Of a stretch of 64,000 bases of DNA, positions 1-9,303 are shown in pieces (the stretch's first letter is position 1; every line of letters begins with the position of its first letter). Where the stretch lies: the NCBI GenBank assembly GCA_024639785.1, contig JAHEGI010000005.1:1-64000 (forward strand), written 5' to 3'. The position numbers and the translations under genes were made by a program. The notes under the pieces are model-generated. The model ran no database searches. It was not told the DNA's origin and was given only the letters and a program-made list of their open reading frames with translations. Source of the stretch: Cryomorphaceae bacterium. Its GTDB lineage: Bacteria > Bacteroidota > Bacteroidia > Flavobacteriales > Schleiferiaceae.

Positions 1-385
<385 letters not shown>

Positions 386-435
386 CATCCAGATTGTTTT
401 ATGTTGCTTCCGATATGCCAAATTACCTTGTTAAA

Positions 436-546
436 ACTTGGTGGTTATTGCGTCGGGGATCACCTCTTCCCATTCCGAACAGAGTCGTTAAGCCCGATTG
501 CGCCGATGGTACTGGTTAACCCCGGGAGAGTAGGTCGCCGCCAAAC
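436..546 (+). rRNA. 5S ribosomal RNA
   Basis: A complete 5S rRNA. The terminal helix forms between TTGGTGGT (438-445) and GCCGCCAA (537-544). The internal conserved block CCCATTCCGAACAGAG and the 3' block GGGAGAGTAGGTCG are intact. It directly follows the 23S end and is followed by a strong intrinsic terminator, so it closes the rrn operon. No tRNA gene is visible between 5S and the terminator. The ends are accurate to a few bases. Confidence 0.96.
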
Positions 547-552
547 CTTTAT

Positions 553-585
553 AAAAGCCCCACCGATATGGTGGGGCTTTTTTTA
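553..585 (+). terminator. rho-independent terminator of the rrn operon
   Basis: The inverted repeat AAAGCCCCAC / GTGGGGCTTT (554-580) has a short loop and is followed by a T-run. It lies just downstream of 5S rRNA and ends only about 7 bases before the promoter motif of the next gene, so it should insulate that gene from rRNA transcription. Confidence 0.93.
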
Positions 586-591
586 TTTCCG

Positions 592-599
592 TAATTTTG
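592..599 (+). promoter_or_regulatory. TAnnTTTG -7 element for the porin-like gene
   Basis: TAATTTTG is an exact match to the Bacteroidota -7 consensus TAnnTTTG. Only three bases (ACC) separate it from the ATG at 603. With the usual position of this element the transcript would start at or next to the A of the ATG, giving a leaderless mRNA. No clear -33 TTTG was assigned. Confidence 0.6.
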
Positions 600-602
600 A
601 CC

Positions 603-2360
603 ATGCGACTACGCCTCTTTCTATCAGTGTTTATCGGGCTTTGGGGTAGTTTATCCTGCTACGGGCAGGATGCACCTGAAGAGGCTTCCGCAACACCCGA
701 CTCAGTCGTAGTCATGGTATCTGACTTTTTTGGCAACGAACCGGATAGTAGTGCCGTACCCAAAGGGCAATTTGTGGAGAAGTGGTTCAGAATCCTCAGC
801 TATGGGGGCTATTGGAACTTAGAAACGGAGTTACCGGCTGTTCATTATCGAAATTACATGAGTCGGACAGTGGTCCTGAAGGACTTAACGATAGGGACAT
901 TAGGGGCGACCCAGTTTCAAATTGGTGTTCCGCAGGGAACCTGGTTCAGCGATTTCAATGCTGTGAAACAAGAGGGCTATCCCACTTATTTTAGGAAGGG
1001 CCCTATTCCCAGTGTAGAGTGGACCTACCAGAGCAGTCAGGGCCGTGGGCAGTATTTTGAATTAAATGCAACAGCGCCACAATCGGCCTACAAACATTGG
1101 AATGTTCATTACGGACGTTTGCAAGCACAAGGTCAGCTGTACAATGAACGCTACGGGGCGGATCAACTTATCGTGATGCATGAAGCACGCGACAGTGCGA
1201 ATACATGGGAGTTTAAAGGAAGTTTAAGTGCTATCCAAGGCACACGGAATGAAACGGGCGGGGTAGAAGATCCCAGTGTTCTGACGGAATCCACCGTTTT
1301 TATTTCGAATCGAGCCCTCGTACCGACGCGTTGGACATCGGCAGAATCCCATGCTACGGAAATTAGTGGCTGGGCGACCCTTATGCTCCATTCCAAATGG
1401 TTGATCGCCTATACTGGTGAGGAAAAGATGCGAAGTTTTCAGGGACCCATCAACGGCTTCTTGGACACACTCTCGTCACGATCCCATGAAGTATCACTGG
1501 GCCGCTTATACGGTTACCGGGGCTATAGTTCGGTACGTGTGGGGCTTCTTCATCGCGGGCAATACGTCAACGATTCGAATCGTTCTTTTGGCGTTACGTG
1601 GGACCCGTATGTACAGTTCACTAGGCAGTCGTCGGAAGTAAAGTACCACGTGGCTTCAGGCAATTATGTAGTGGCTTTAAATCGTGTCCTGTATACGCCC
1701 ATTACGTTGAGCGCAGAACGTAAGTACGCGCCCTTTTGGTCGGGTCAGGAAGTGCTTCAACCTTCCAGCATGTCCGTGTCCATACCTATGCGGCTTAAAG
1801 AGACACGGCTCAACCTCCAGTACCATAGATTCAGCGAGCGGAATCTTTTGGTGGCACAAAGCGCGACGGATGTTGGGGTGTGGACGGCGACTCCTGCCAG
1901 TCAATTCGTGTGGGCCACTTGGACGGGCCCTTGGTCTTTAGACCCTACAGGGAAGGACGCCCATTTGAAGTTTACAGCCAATTTCACGTGGACTTCAGCG
2001 CCTGAGCTTATGATGCCTCCATTAATATTGAAGGCGGCTTGGGACCGTCAGTGGAACATCAATCCGAACACGCAATTTTTCATAGCACTGGAGGCCATTG
2101 GCTGGGCGGGTTCCTGGGCGCGTCCTGTGTATGTGGCCGAACGCGGGCAGTTCGCCTATTCGCCCAACTCGGGCAGCATCGCGCCCAACGGGATTGTGAC
2201 GCCGCTTGCGGGCATTCGGTTCAAGAAAGAGGCCGAATTCTTGGTGAAATTCCAGAACGCGAACCAAGGATGGATACCTAATACCATCTTTTTGGCGGAA
2301 AACTACCCAGTAGCTGCAGCCGCTGTCCTCTTTGAAGGACGCTGGCGCATGTTCAACTAA
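603..2360 (+). CDS. putative outer-membrane porin (Porin_10-like)
   Basis: A 585-residue exported protein. The N-terminal signal peptide MRLRLFLSVFIGLWG ends near SCYGQ. The body is rich in alternating aromatic and polar stretches typical of a large beta-barrel, and it ends in a short aromatic strand (GRWRMFN). The spacing of motifs such as YFRKGPIPSVEWTYQ and WNVHYGRLQAQGQLYNERY resembles the Bacteroidota putative porin family (PF14121), but I rank this family call as moderate. The ATG at 603 is preferred because an upstream in-frame TTG at 597 lies inside the promoter motif and the signal peptide begins at the ATG. It is monocistronic, between the rrn terminator and convergent dnaB. Confidence 0.6.
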   Translation: MRLRLFLSVFIGLWGSLSCYGQDAPEEASATPDSVVVMVSDFFGNEPDSSAVPKGQFVEKWFRILSYGGYWNLETELPAVHYRNYMSRTVVLKDLTIGTLGATQFQIGVPQGTWFSDFNAVKQEGYPTYFRKGPIPSVEWTYQSSQGRGQYFELNATAPQSAYKHWNVHYGRLQAQGQLYNERYGADQLIVMHEARDSANTWEFKGSLSAIQGTRNETGGVEDPSVLTESTVFISNRALVPTRWTSAESHATEISGWATLMLHSKWLIAYTGEEKMRSFQGPINGFLDTLSSRSHEVSLGRLYGYRGYSSVRVGLLHRGQYVNDSNRSFGVTWDPYVQFTRQSSEVKYHVASGNYVVALNRVLYTPITLSAERKYAPFWSGQEVLQPSSMSVSIPMRLKETRLNLQYHRFSERNLLVAQSATDVGVWTATPASQFVWATWTGPWSLDPTGKDAHLKFTANFTWTSAPELMMPPLILKAAWDRQWNINPNTQFFIALEAIGWAGSWARPVYVAERGQFAYSPNSGSIAPNGIVTPLAGIRFKKEAEFLVKFQNANQGWIPNTIFLAENYPVAAAAVLFEGRWRMFN

Positions 2361-2379
2361 GTTTTTTTATGGAAAAACC

Positions 2380-3897
2380 CTAGAATACGGGGTAGTCGTC
2401 GTCCATGGGGTCGACTTTGCCTCCTTGAAAGGCGTCGTTAGCCGCAGCATTCATTTTAGATTCGAAGACGGTCGGCATGCCACCTGCTGCACCATGATGG
2501 TCGAGGTCGGAAAACTTCGCCATGGCACCTTCGAATTTGAGACGAATATTCTCAAGCGAACCATTTCTATGTTTGGCTACAATTAATTCAGCTTGACCAT
2601 CGCAGGGAGTGCCGTCGTCATCCCATTCGTGAATTTGGTAATATTCTGGGCGGTAAATGAAGGAGACAATATCAGCGTCTTGTTCGATGGCACCAGATTC
2701 ACGCAAGTCGGAAAGTAAGGGACGTTTACTTCCTCCACGGGTCTCTACGGCACGGCTCAATTGGGATAGCGCAATGACGGGGATTTCTAATTCCTTTGCG
2801 ATACTCTTAAGTGAGCGTGATATGGTCGAAATTTCTTGTTCTCGGTTTCCACCGGATTTACTTGCGCCCGCCGTCATCAATTGTAAGTAGTCGATGACGA
2901 TGATCCCTACTTTATGCTGGGCTACCAGGCGTCGACATTTGGCTCGAAGGTCAAATACAGACAATCCAGGGGTATCATCAATGTAGATTGGGGCGTCCTC
3001 GAGGCGCTTGACTTTGGAGGTCAGCTGTTGCCATTCGGTGGTATCGAGATTGCCTTTTCGTAATTTTTCCGCGCCAATGCCCGTTTCGGAAGAAATTAGT
3101 CGGGTAATGAGCTGGACAGATGACATCTCCAATGAGAAGACACCGACAGGGATTTGATGATCTATGGCCATATTTCTGGCCATCGAAAGGACGAGGGCCG
3201 TCTTACCCATACCTGGGCGGGCGGCAATGATGATCAAATCGGATTTTTGCCAGCCCGAAGTGACGCGATCCACACCTGAAAAGCCGGAGGGTACGCCTGA
3301 GAGCCCCTCGCGCTTGGAGATTTCTTCGATCCGGCTCACGGCTTGCTTGACAAGCTCATAAGAGCCCTCATAATTCTTTTTCAAGTTGCCTTGCGAGACA
3401 TTGAACAGATTTTGCTCTGCTTTGTCAAGCAATTCTAAGACGTCGTTGGTTTCGTCGTACGCTTCTTCGATCATCTCGTTGGAGATGCGGATGAGCTCGC
3501 GTTGGATATGCTTTTGAACGACGATGCGCGCATGAAATTCGATATGCGCGGAAGATGAAACCCGCGTAGATAAACCGATAAGCTTGGCTTCACCACCTAT
3601 TTTATCCAGCTTGCCCTCTTTGCGCAAGCGCTGGGCAACGGTGAGGATATCAATGGGCTCAGACTCGCCAAATAGGTGGGTAACAGCATCAAAAATGTGC
3701 TGATGTGCCTCGACATAAAAGGATTCAGCCGCGAGGATGTCCACCACCTTAGAGAGCGCATCTCGGTCGATGAGTAATGCTCCTAATACCGCCTCCTCCA
3801 GTTCGACCGCTTGCGGTGGAATGCGCCCGACGCCACCCATGGAAAGGGTAGGGTTGTCGCGTCGATTGCGTGCTGGATTGGATGCGATGGACTCCAT
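2380..3897 (-). CDS. dnaB: replicative DNA helicase DnaB
   Basis: The hexameric helicase that unwinds DNA at the replication fork and binds DnaG primase. It has 505 residues, near normal length. The N-terminal primase-binding domain (about residues 30-130) begins with PPQAVELEEAVLGALL. The RecA-like helicase domain carries Walker A ARPGMGKT (about 226-233), Walker B VIDYLQLM and the QLSRAVE motif. The acidic C-terminus ends in DPMDDDYPVF. No intein is inserted. It lies 4 bases downstream of accA on the same strand, so the two are probably co-transcribed, and it converges on the porin-like gene with only 19 bases between stop codons. Confidence 0.97.
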   Translation of the reverse strand: MESIASNPARNRRDNPTLSMGGVGRIPPQAVELEEAVLGALLIDRDALSKVVDILAAESFYVEAHQHIFDAVTHLFGESEPIDILTVAQRLRKEGKLDKIGGEAKLIGLSTRVSSSAHIEFHARIVVQKHIQRELIRISNEMIEEAYDETNDVLELLDKAEQNLFNVSQGNLKKNYEGSYELVKQAVSRIEEISKREGLSGVPSGFSGVDRVTSGWQKSDLIIIAARPGMGKTALVLSMARNMAIDHQIPVGVFSLEMSSVQLITRLISSETGIGAEKLRKGNLDTTEWQQLTSKVKRLEDAPIYIDDTPGLSVFDLRAKCRRLVAQHKVGIIVIDYLQLMTAGASKSGGNREQEISTISRSLKSIAKELEIPVIALSQLSRAVETRGGSKRPLLSDLRESGAIEQDADIVSFIYRPEYYQIHEWDDDGTPCDGQAELIVAKHRNGSLENIRLKFEGAMAKFSDLDHHGAAGGMPTVFESKMNAAANDAFQGGKVDPMDDDYPVF

Positions 3898-3901
3898 GAG
3901 C

Positions 3902-4864
3902 TTAGGAGGCAGATTCTTCGTAAACCCCCATGCCGCAGAATTTTTCGATGCGTTCTGCGACGAGTTGGTCGCTTGGAAGATCTTTTAATTCGCGATACAT
4001 GCGCAGAATTTCAGCACTCAGGGTTTGGAACATTCCTTCCGGGTCCCGATGAGCGCCCCCAGCAGGTTCTTCAATGATCCCGTCAATCAAGCCGTTTTTC
4101 AGCATGTCATTGGCGGTGAGTTTGAGTGCTTCTGCGGCTGTTTCCTTGAAGTCCCAGCTGCGCCACAAAATGGACGAGCAGGATTCGGGGCTAATGACGG
4201 AATACCAAGTGTTTTCAAGCATCATGACGCGATCACCAACGCCAATGCCCAATGCGCCACCGGAGGCTCCTTCTCCAATAATGATGCAGATCACGGGGAC
4301 TTTGAGGCGTGCCATTTCCAAGATGTTACGGGCAATCGCTTCGCCCTGACCTCGCTCTTCTGCTTCTAGGCCTGGAAATGCGCCTGGAGTGTCAATTAGC
4401 GTCACAATTGGGCGACCAAATTTCTCGGCTTGCTTCATTAAACGAAGCGCCTTGCGATAACCTTCGGGGTTGGCCATTCCAAAATTGCGTAGCTGCCGCA
4501 TTTTGGTGTTGACGCCTTTCTGCTGACCGATGAAGAGAAAACTCTCGCCTTCAATAGCCCCCCAGCCACCGACCATCGCTTTGTCATCTTTGACATGGCG
4601 GTCGCCGTGCATTTCAATGAATTCACCCCCCGTCATCGCCTCAATGTAGGCCATGGTGTACGGGCGGCCCGTATGGCGGCTTAATTGTACGCGCTGCCAA
4701 GGGCTTAAGGAGGCTTTAAGTTCAGCCTGAGCTTCTGCCAATTTGGCTTCGAGTTCGACCAAGCTATCCTTCATGTCCACTCCGCTTTCAGCTTGGAGGG
4801 CATGGGCTTTGGCAATCTGCTCATCAAGTTCCCGAATCGGGGCTTCAAAATCGAGGTAATCCAT
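3902..4864 (-). CDS. accA: acetyl-CoA carboxylase carboxyltransferase subunit alpha
   Basis: Transfers the carboxyl group from carboxybiotin to acetyl-CoA together with AccD, giving malonyl-CoA for fatty acid synthesis. It has 320 residues, normal for AccA. The start [17 protein letters not shown] aligns with the family N-terminus; an in-frame extension to 4909 runs into the promoter and is rejected. The crotonase-like core includes [19 protein letters not shown] and [18 protein letters not shown], the oxyanion and CoA-binding region. A TAAGTTTG promoter element lies 18 bases upstream of the start. dnaB follows after 4 bases. Confidence 0.97.
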   Translation of the reverse strand: MDYLDFEAPIRELDEQIAKAHALQAESGVDMKDSLVELEAKLAEAQAELKASLSPWQRVQLSRHTGRPYTMAYIEAMTGGEFIEMHGDRHVKDDKAMVGGWGAIEGESFLFIGQQKGVNTKMRQLRNFGMANPEGYRKALRLMKQAEKFGRPIVTLIDTPGAFPGLEAEERGQGEAIARNILEMARLKVPVICIIIGEGASGGALGIGVGDRVMMLENTWYSVISPESCSSILWRSWDFKETAAEALKLTANDMLKNGLIDGIIEEPAGGAHRDPEGMFQTLSAEILRMYRELKDLPSDQLVAERIEKFCGMGVYEESAS

Positions 4865-4882
4865 AATTTTTGGGCAAGGGTT

Positions 4883-4890
4883 CAAACTTA
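4883..4890 (-). promoter_or_regulatory. TAnnTTTG -7 element for accA-dnaB
   Basis: TAAGTTTG on the minus strand matches the consensus exactly, 18 bases before the accA ATG (4864). It predicts a short leader of about 15 bases. Confidence 0.55.
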
Positions 4891-4894
4891 CACA

Positions 4895-4925
4895 TTCCAC
4901 GGGGGACATCCCGGTGCTTGTGGAA
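4895..4925 (-). terminator. candidate hairpin terminator after the tgt-lptF/G-eamA unit
   Basis: Outer inverted repeat TTCCAC (4895-4900) / GTGGAA (4920-4925) encloses an inner stem GGGA / TCCC (4903-4912). It sits just downstream of the eamA stop codon and upstream of the accA promoter. It lacks a good T-run on the minus strand, so termination is plausible but unproven. Confidence 0.4.
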
Positions 4926-4928
4926 AAC

Positions 4929-5840
4929 TTAGCGTGCTTTTCGTCGCTTTCGACGCTTCACATAGGCATCGGCCAACAGCATGGCCAAGATCATTCCAAC
5001 GCCTACATAAAATCCAGGGGTCATCGCTTCGGAATCTCCGAACAACAGGAGGGCAATGAGAATTCCATAGACAGGCTCCATGGCAATAGTGAGCATCACG
5101 GTAAAAGGAGAGAGATAGCGCATAATGCGAACGGATTGCACAAAGGCAAAGGCAGTACAAAACGTGGCGAGTAGGACCAGATAAAACCAATCACTGCCGA
5201 CAGGGGACAGGATGGATGGGATGAATTGCCCTCGACTCCACAAGAAAACACTCAGCAAGAGCACCCCGAGACTCATTTCCCAAAAGGAAATGTCTAGCGG
5301 AGGCATCCGTTTGACGATGCGTCCATTCATCACGGAGAAAAGGGCGCTGAGTACGGAAGAGAGTAGGGCGACGGCAATGGCGATGTTTTGGCCTTCGACA
5401 GAACCAAAAAGCAGGAGCATTCCCGCTACCACTCCACCGCCAAGTAGGATCTCGGCGGGCAGAATTCGGCGCTTAAAAAAGAGCGGCTCCAAGATGGAAG
5501 TAAAGAAGGGCCCGGTGCTCAGGCAAGCCAAGGTGAGGGAAATGTTAGATAGTTTGATCGCATGATAAAATGTAATCCAGTGGATGACGATAATCGCTGA
5601 ATTCAAGATCAAGGGCAGAACTAAATCCTTGGGGGGCAAGGTGAACTTTTTTCGGGTGAGCAGCGCATAGAGGAGCATAAAGCCCGAGGCGAAAAAAATG
5701 CGATACCAAACCAAAGGCAAGGCGTCGATGCTAATGAGTCTTCCGAGGGCCCCCGTGAATCCCCAGATTAAGACAATAAAGTGCATCCAGAGGTGGTGCA
5801 CCCATAGAGGGGAATCATCCGTTGGTCGAATTAAAGACAT
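4929..5840 (-). CDS. EamA/DMT-family transporter
   Basis: A membrane protein of 303 residues with about ten predicted hydrophobic helices in two halves, as in the drug/metabolite transporter superfamily (EamA domains). The first half starts [20 protein letters not shown]. The second includes [19 protein letters not shown] and ends at [18 protein letters not shown], the usual EamA C-terminal signature. The C-terminus is strongly basic (KRRKRRKAR). The substrate cannot be deduced; these proteins usually export small metabolites or amino acids. It is last in the tgt-lptF/G-eamA unit, 6 bases after the preceding gene. Confidence 0.9.
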   Translation of the reverse strand: MSLIRPTDDSPLWVHHLWMHFIVLIWGFTGALGRLISIDALPLVWYRIFFASGFMLLYALLTRKKFTLPPKDLVLPLILNSAIIVIHWITFYHAIKLSNISLTLACLSTGPFFTSILEPLFFKRRILPAEILLGGGVVAGMLLLFGSVEGQNIAIAVALLSSVLSALFSVMNGRIVKRMPPLDISFWEMSLGVLLLSVFLWSRGQFIPSILSPVGSDWFYLVLLATFCTAFAFVQSVRIMRYLSPFTVMLTIAMEPVYGILIALLLFGDSEAMTPGFYVGVGMILAMLLADAYVKRRKRRKAR

Positions 5841-5846
5841 GGCCTG

Positions 5847-6929
5847 TTATTTAGCGGCGCGAAAATAGAGGAAGCCTCCGAGGAGGGCAAAGAGCAAATT
5901 GGGTAACCAAACGGCCAGCCAGGGCCCAATGGATGGTGAGCTGACAAAAATGTTACTCAATTGCATCACAAAGATGTAAGTCACGGCAAGCAGAAGCCCC
6001 AAGGCAATCTGAGCACCGATGCCCCCACGGCGTTTTTCAGAGGCGAGGCTTACGGCGATAAACACCAAAATAAAGGCGGAGAATGGATAGGCCGTTCGAC
6101 GATGCCATTCCATTTCGTGGTAAATGACCGCCTCGGATCCACTTAGACGTTCTTGTTTGAGAAAGGTCCAAAGTGCGGGGGAGGCCATCGTCGCTGTGCT
6201 GCGCAAGTCAGGAGCGATGGTTCGTGGTCCAAAATTGAATGCGGTGTCAAGGCGTCTTCCCTGAGACAAACGTTGTTTCCCTTGGTCGTCCCAACTGCGG
6301 AGCATCCAGTTGTCCAATTGCCATTTTTGACGAAGGGTGTCAAAACGGACAAAGTCGCATTGGAGTTTTTCACGCATGCGGAGTTCATCGAAGACCTCAT
6401 AGGTGAAGTGGTAACCGCCTAGGCGCTCGGGGCTCCATGTTTCGACGTAAACAAAGTGGCCGGGTAGTACTTGGCGGTGAATATTGATCGGCCGAGAAGG
6501 GCTGATGTCTTTCACATAGGTGTCTTCGAAGTGAATCCGTCGAATATTTGTGCTCGGAATGATAAAATGGCTCAAGAGGGCGGTGACTAAAAAGACCACG
6601 GCCGCCCCATAGAGATAGGGTTTCATGAGCCGAGGAAAGCTAACCCCTCCGGTTAATGCCGCGATAATTTCGGTTTGGTCGGCCATTCGAGCCGTGAAGA
6701 AAATGGTCGACAAGAAGACGATGAGCCCACTGAATGTGGTGCCATAAAACGCAATGAAGTTGACGTAATAATCCCCTAAAATGACATCCAAGGTGGCGCC
6801 TTGGCTAATGAAATTGTCGAGTTTTTGGCTGATGTCAAAAACGACCGCAATCAGCATGACGAGCCCAAGAAACAGGCCATAATTCCCCAGGAATTTGAGG
6901 AAAATATAGCGTTCCAGGCGGTTCATCAT
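5847..6929 (-). CDS. LptF/LptG-family permease
   Basis: A 360-residue inner-membrane permease of the YjgP/YjgQ family, a component of the ABC transporter that extracts lipopolysaccharide from the inner membrane for delivery by the Lpt bridge. The N-terminal segment LERYIFLKFLGNYGLFLGLV is typical. Three TM helices precede a large periplasmic domain (about residues 125-265), and three more TM helices follow from YPFSAFILVFIAVSLASEKR, a family signature. LptF and LptG cannot be told apart reliably here. It lies 3 bases after tgt and 6 before eamA; the tgt-lptF/G pair is common in Bacteroidota. Confidence 0.93.
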   Translation of the reverse strand: MMNRLERYIFLKFLGNYGLFLGLVMLIAVVFDISQKLDNFISQGATLDVILGDYYVNFIAFYGTTFSGLIVFLSTIFFTARMADQTEIIAALTGGVSFPRLMKPYLYGAAVVFLVTALLSHFIIPSTNIRRIHFEDTYVKDISPSRPINIHRQVLPGHFVYVETWSPERLGGYHFTYEVFDELRMREKLQCDFVRFDTLRQKWQLDNWMLRSWDDQGKQRLSQGRRLDTAFNFGPRTIAPDLRSTATMASPALWTFLKQERLSGSEAVIYHEMEWHRRTAYPFSAFILVFIAVSLASEKRRGGIGAQIALGLLLAVTYIFVMQLSNIFVSSPSIGPWLAVWLPNLLFALLGGFLYFRAAK

Positions 6930-6932
6930 GGC

Positions 6933-8063
6933 TTAGAGGCGGTTTTGAACCCGTGGGAGCATGTGGGCTTTCCACGTGCTGAAATCTCCGGCGAGGATAT
7001 GTTCTCGAGCCGATTCGACGAGCCAGAGATAGAAGCGTAGATTGTGAATGCTCGCAATCTGCTTGCCTAGGGCTTCATCTGCTTTGAATAGATGGTGGAG
7101 ATAGGCTTTGCTGTACCGTTGATCGACGGAGGCATCTCCATCTGGATCAAGGGGGCTGAAGTCATCGCGCCACTTGGCGTTGCGCAGATTAATGATTCCA
7201 TTTTGCGTAAAAAGTTGCCCATTTCGAGCGTTGCGCGTGGGCATGACACAGTCAAACATGTCTACTCCTAACGCTATGTTTTCGAGAATATTGGCTGGGG
7301 TGCCTACGCCCATGAGGTAGCGCGGCTTGTCCGTTGGGAGAATCCGGCAGACTTCATCAGCCATCGCATACATTTCTTCTGCGGGTTCGCCGACCGAAAG
7401 GCCGCCGATGGCATTGCCCCATGCGTTTTTGGAAGCGATGAACTCGGCGGACTCTTGCCGCAAGTCCGAATAGGTACTTCCTTGGACAATGGGAAAGAGG
7501 GCTTGTGCATAGCCATACAGCGGATCTGTCTGTTCCCAACGCTGGATGCAGCGATCTAGCCAACGGTGGGTCCGTTGCATGGCTTCCCGGGCGTAAGACT
7601 TTTCGCAAGGGTAATCGGTGCATTCATCAAAGGCCATCACGATGTCTGCGCCAATTTGCCGTTGAACATCCATAACGGATTCGGGGGTGAACAAATGGCG
7701 GCTCCCATCGATGTGGGATTGGAATTTAACGCCTTCTTCCGTGATTTTTCGGATGGCTTGTAAGCTGTGGACTTGAAAACCGCCACTATCCGTGAGCATA
7801 GGTCCATCCCACGTGGTAAAAGCGTGTAGGCCTCCCGCTTGTTGCATGACCTCCATTCCTGGACGCAAATACAAGTGATAGGTATTGCCCAGGACGATGT
7901 GCGCGCGAATATCTTCTTTCAATTCATGCGGATGAACTCCTTTGACCGTGCCCAATGTTCCTACGGGCATGAAAATAGGCGTAGGGACTTGGCCATGGGC
8001 GGTTTGTAGGCTTCCGGCACGGGCTGAACTGCCCGAATCGCGGGCGACGACATCAAATTGCAT
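6933..8063 (-). CDS. tgt: tRNA-guanine(34) transglycosylase (queuine biosynthesis)
   Basis: Exchanges guanine 34 for preQ1 in GUN-anticodon tRNAs, a step of queuosine synthesis. It has 376 residues. Conserved motifs are TDSGGFQVHS with general-base Asp92, GGLSVGEP (about 221-226), MGVGTP and FDCVMPTRNARNG with nucleophile Asp271. Odd feature: the three zinc-ligand cysteines of the classical enzyme (302, 304 and 307 in E. coli) align with G309, A311 and D314, while the histidine ligand is kept (H340 in SIHN). I recall similar losses in other Bacteroidota enzymes, so this is probably a lineage trait rather than damage. It is first in its operon, with TAATTTTG four bases before the ATG. Confidence 0.95.
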   Translation of the reverse strand: MQFDVVARDSGSSARAGSLQTAHGQVPTPIFMPVGTLGTVKGVHPHELKEDIRAHIVLGNTYHLYLRPGMEVMQQAGGLHAFTTWDGPMLTDSGGFQVHSLQAIRKITEEGVKFQSHIDGSRHLFTPESVMDVQRQIGADIVMAFDECTDYPCEKSYAREAMQRTHRWLDRCIQRWEQTDPLYGYAQALFPIVQGSTYSDLRQESAEFIASKNAWGNAIGGLSVGEPAEEMYAMADEVCRILPTDKPRYLMGVGTPANILENIALGVDMFDCVMPTRNARNGQLFTQNGIINLRNAKWRDDFSPLDPDGDASVDQRYSKAYLHHLFKADEALGKQIASIHNLRFYLWLVESAREHILAGDFSTWKAHMLPRVQNRL

Positions 8064-8067
8064 CAGG

Positions 8068-8075
8068 CAAAATTA
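8068..8075 (-). promoter_or_regulatory. TAnnTTTG -7 element for tgt (leaderless geometry)
   Basis: TAATTTTG on the minus strand, followed by CCTG and then the tgt ATG at 8063. The four-base spacing predicts transcription starting at the start codon. It is arranged back-to-back with the rightward element at 8092-8099. Confidence 0.6.
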
Positions 8076-8091
8076 GGCCTTTCCTTTGGAC

Positions 8092-8099
8092 TACTTTTG
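8092..8099 (+). promoter_or_regulatory. TAnnTTTG -7 element for the GT2-rsmG unit
   Basis: TACTTTTG, exact consensus, seven bases before the ATG at 8107. The predicted transcript start lies a few bases from that codon, so the mRNA would have almost no leader unless a later ATG (8131, 8155 or 8164) is used. Confidence 0.55.
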
Positions 8100-8106
8100 T
8101 GCCGAT

Positions 8107-9303
8107 ATGGGCAATGCACTCTTTTTGGAAATGGGCGCGCTTTCGGCGCAGACAATGGCCGCGATGACCCTCATTTTCTGGATTTCTCTCGCTGTTTTGG
8201 GCCTCGGTGTCTTGGCGGCGTGGCGCTTGTATTTGCCCTGGTTTACATGGAATCGTGCGAGCGGGAAGGGCTTGGACCCGGTAGATTGCAGTTTGATGAT
8301 TGTGGGTCGCAATGACCCGGAGGGATTTGAACGTTGGATTCAAAGTGCATTTAGCCAGCTTCCTGGCGCGGAAATTCTCGCGGTGGACAACCAGAGTGAA
8401 GATGAAACGGCCAATGTATTAGAGGCCTTAAGGCGCCAATACCCCACGCTCATCGTGGTGACCTTGCCCGCCTCGGAACGATTTTGGAGTACCCGCAAAC
8501 TTGCGCTCACCTTAGCCGTCAAAGCCGCGCATCGGAAATACAGCCTCTGGGTGGACACCCGGTGTGAGCTACCCTCGGATCTTCCGCAATGGCAGAAAGT
8601 TCTCAGTGATCCACTGCGTCGTGGAAAAGCCATCGCGGCCTTTGCCCCCGTCATGGCATCTAGGGACGCTTCTTATCGGGCCAAGTCGGAAGCTCTCGCG
8701 TCAAATGCGTGGGCACATATTCGGGCTCGACCGCTGTTCCCTGGAGTGAAGCGATCGGCTACTACAGGCATGGTACCGGTCAATTTTGCTTTTGAAACGG
8801 CGAAATTCTTTGAAATCAAGGGCTATTTGACGAGCATGCACCTCGATGGTGGGGAGGCAGAATTTTTATTGAATGACTTAGCCCAAATTGGTCCGGTCGT
8901 CGCGGTGGCACAACCTGGCGCATTTCTTCGCCGTCCATGGTTGCCCCAAAGTGACCATAAAATGCGCGCACACCGTAGTTCGGTGGAACGTTGGGCAGTA
9001 GCCCGCTATGGACTCTTACTGGCATTAACCGATGTTGTGGCTCTGGCCGCCATGGTCCACATGGGGTTGTTGTGGATGCATATGGATGATTTTAACATGA
9101 CTCAGCCTAGTCCGCAAATCCGATTTGTCGGGAGTCAAATTCAAGCACTATTGGGAGTATATGCCTTTTTACAGCTGTCTTTCATGGTCTACACGTTTCA
9201 ATGGGCAAAGCGCATGGAATCGGGTTGGTGGGTAGGAATATCCATCCCTGTCTATTTGCGTATGCGCCTGTTGGCCAAAGCACTCACCTTTTGGAAAAAA
9301 TGA
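8107..9303 (+). CDS. membrane-anchored family 2 glycosyltransferase
   Basis: A 398-residue protein with an N-terminal TM helix (LIFWISLAVLGLGVLAAWRL), a cytoplasmic GT-A domain and two C-terminal TM helices. The GT2 features are the strand CSLMIVGRNDP, AVDNQSEDETANVLE after a short linker, and the acidic WVDTRCELP, which replaces the usual DxD region and suggests altered metal binding. The substrate is unknown; lipid or cell-surface glycan synthesis is likely. The start is uncertain among ATGs at 8107, 8131, 8155 and 8164. The stop overlaps the rsmG start (ATGA), so the two are translationally coupled. Confidence 0.8.
   Translation: MGNALFLEMGALSAQTMAAMTLIFWISLAVLGLGVLAAWRLYLPWFTWNRASGKGLDPVDCSLMIVGRNDPEGFERWIQSAFSQLPGAEILAVDNQSEDETANVLEALRRQYPTLIVVTLPASERFWSTRKLALTLAVKAAHRKYSLWVDTRCELPSDLPQWQKVLSDPLRRGKAIAAFAPVMASRDASYRAKSEALASNAWAHIRARPLFPGVKRSATTGMVPVNFAFETAKFFEIKGYLTSMHLDGGEAEFLLNDLAQIGPVVAVAQPGAFLRRPWLPQSDHKMRAHRSSVERWAVARYGLLLALTDVVALAAMVHMGLLWMHMDDFNMTQPSPQIRFVGSQIQALLGVYAFLQLSFMVYTFQWAKRMESGWWVGISIPVYLRMRLLAKALTFWKK

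Noticed and set aside
2364-2381. An A/T-rich stem GTTTTT / AAAAAC between the porin-like gene and dnaB as a terminator.
   Set aside because: It has no G-C base pairs beyond the outermost one and overlaps the dnaB stop region, so it would be too weak. I do not count it.
2380-3897. Possible intein in dnaB.
   Set aside because: The helicase motifs are contiguous and the length of 505 residues is normal.
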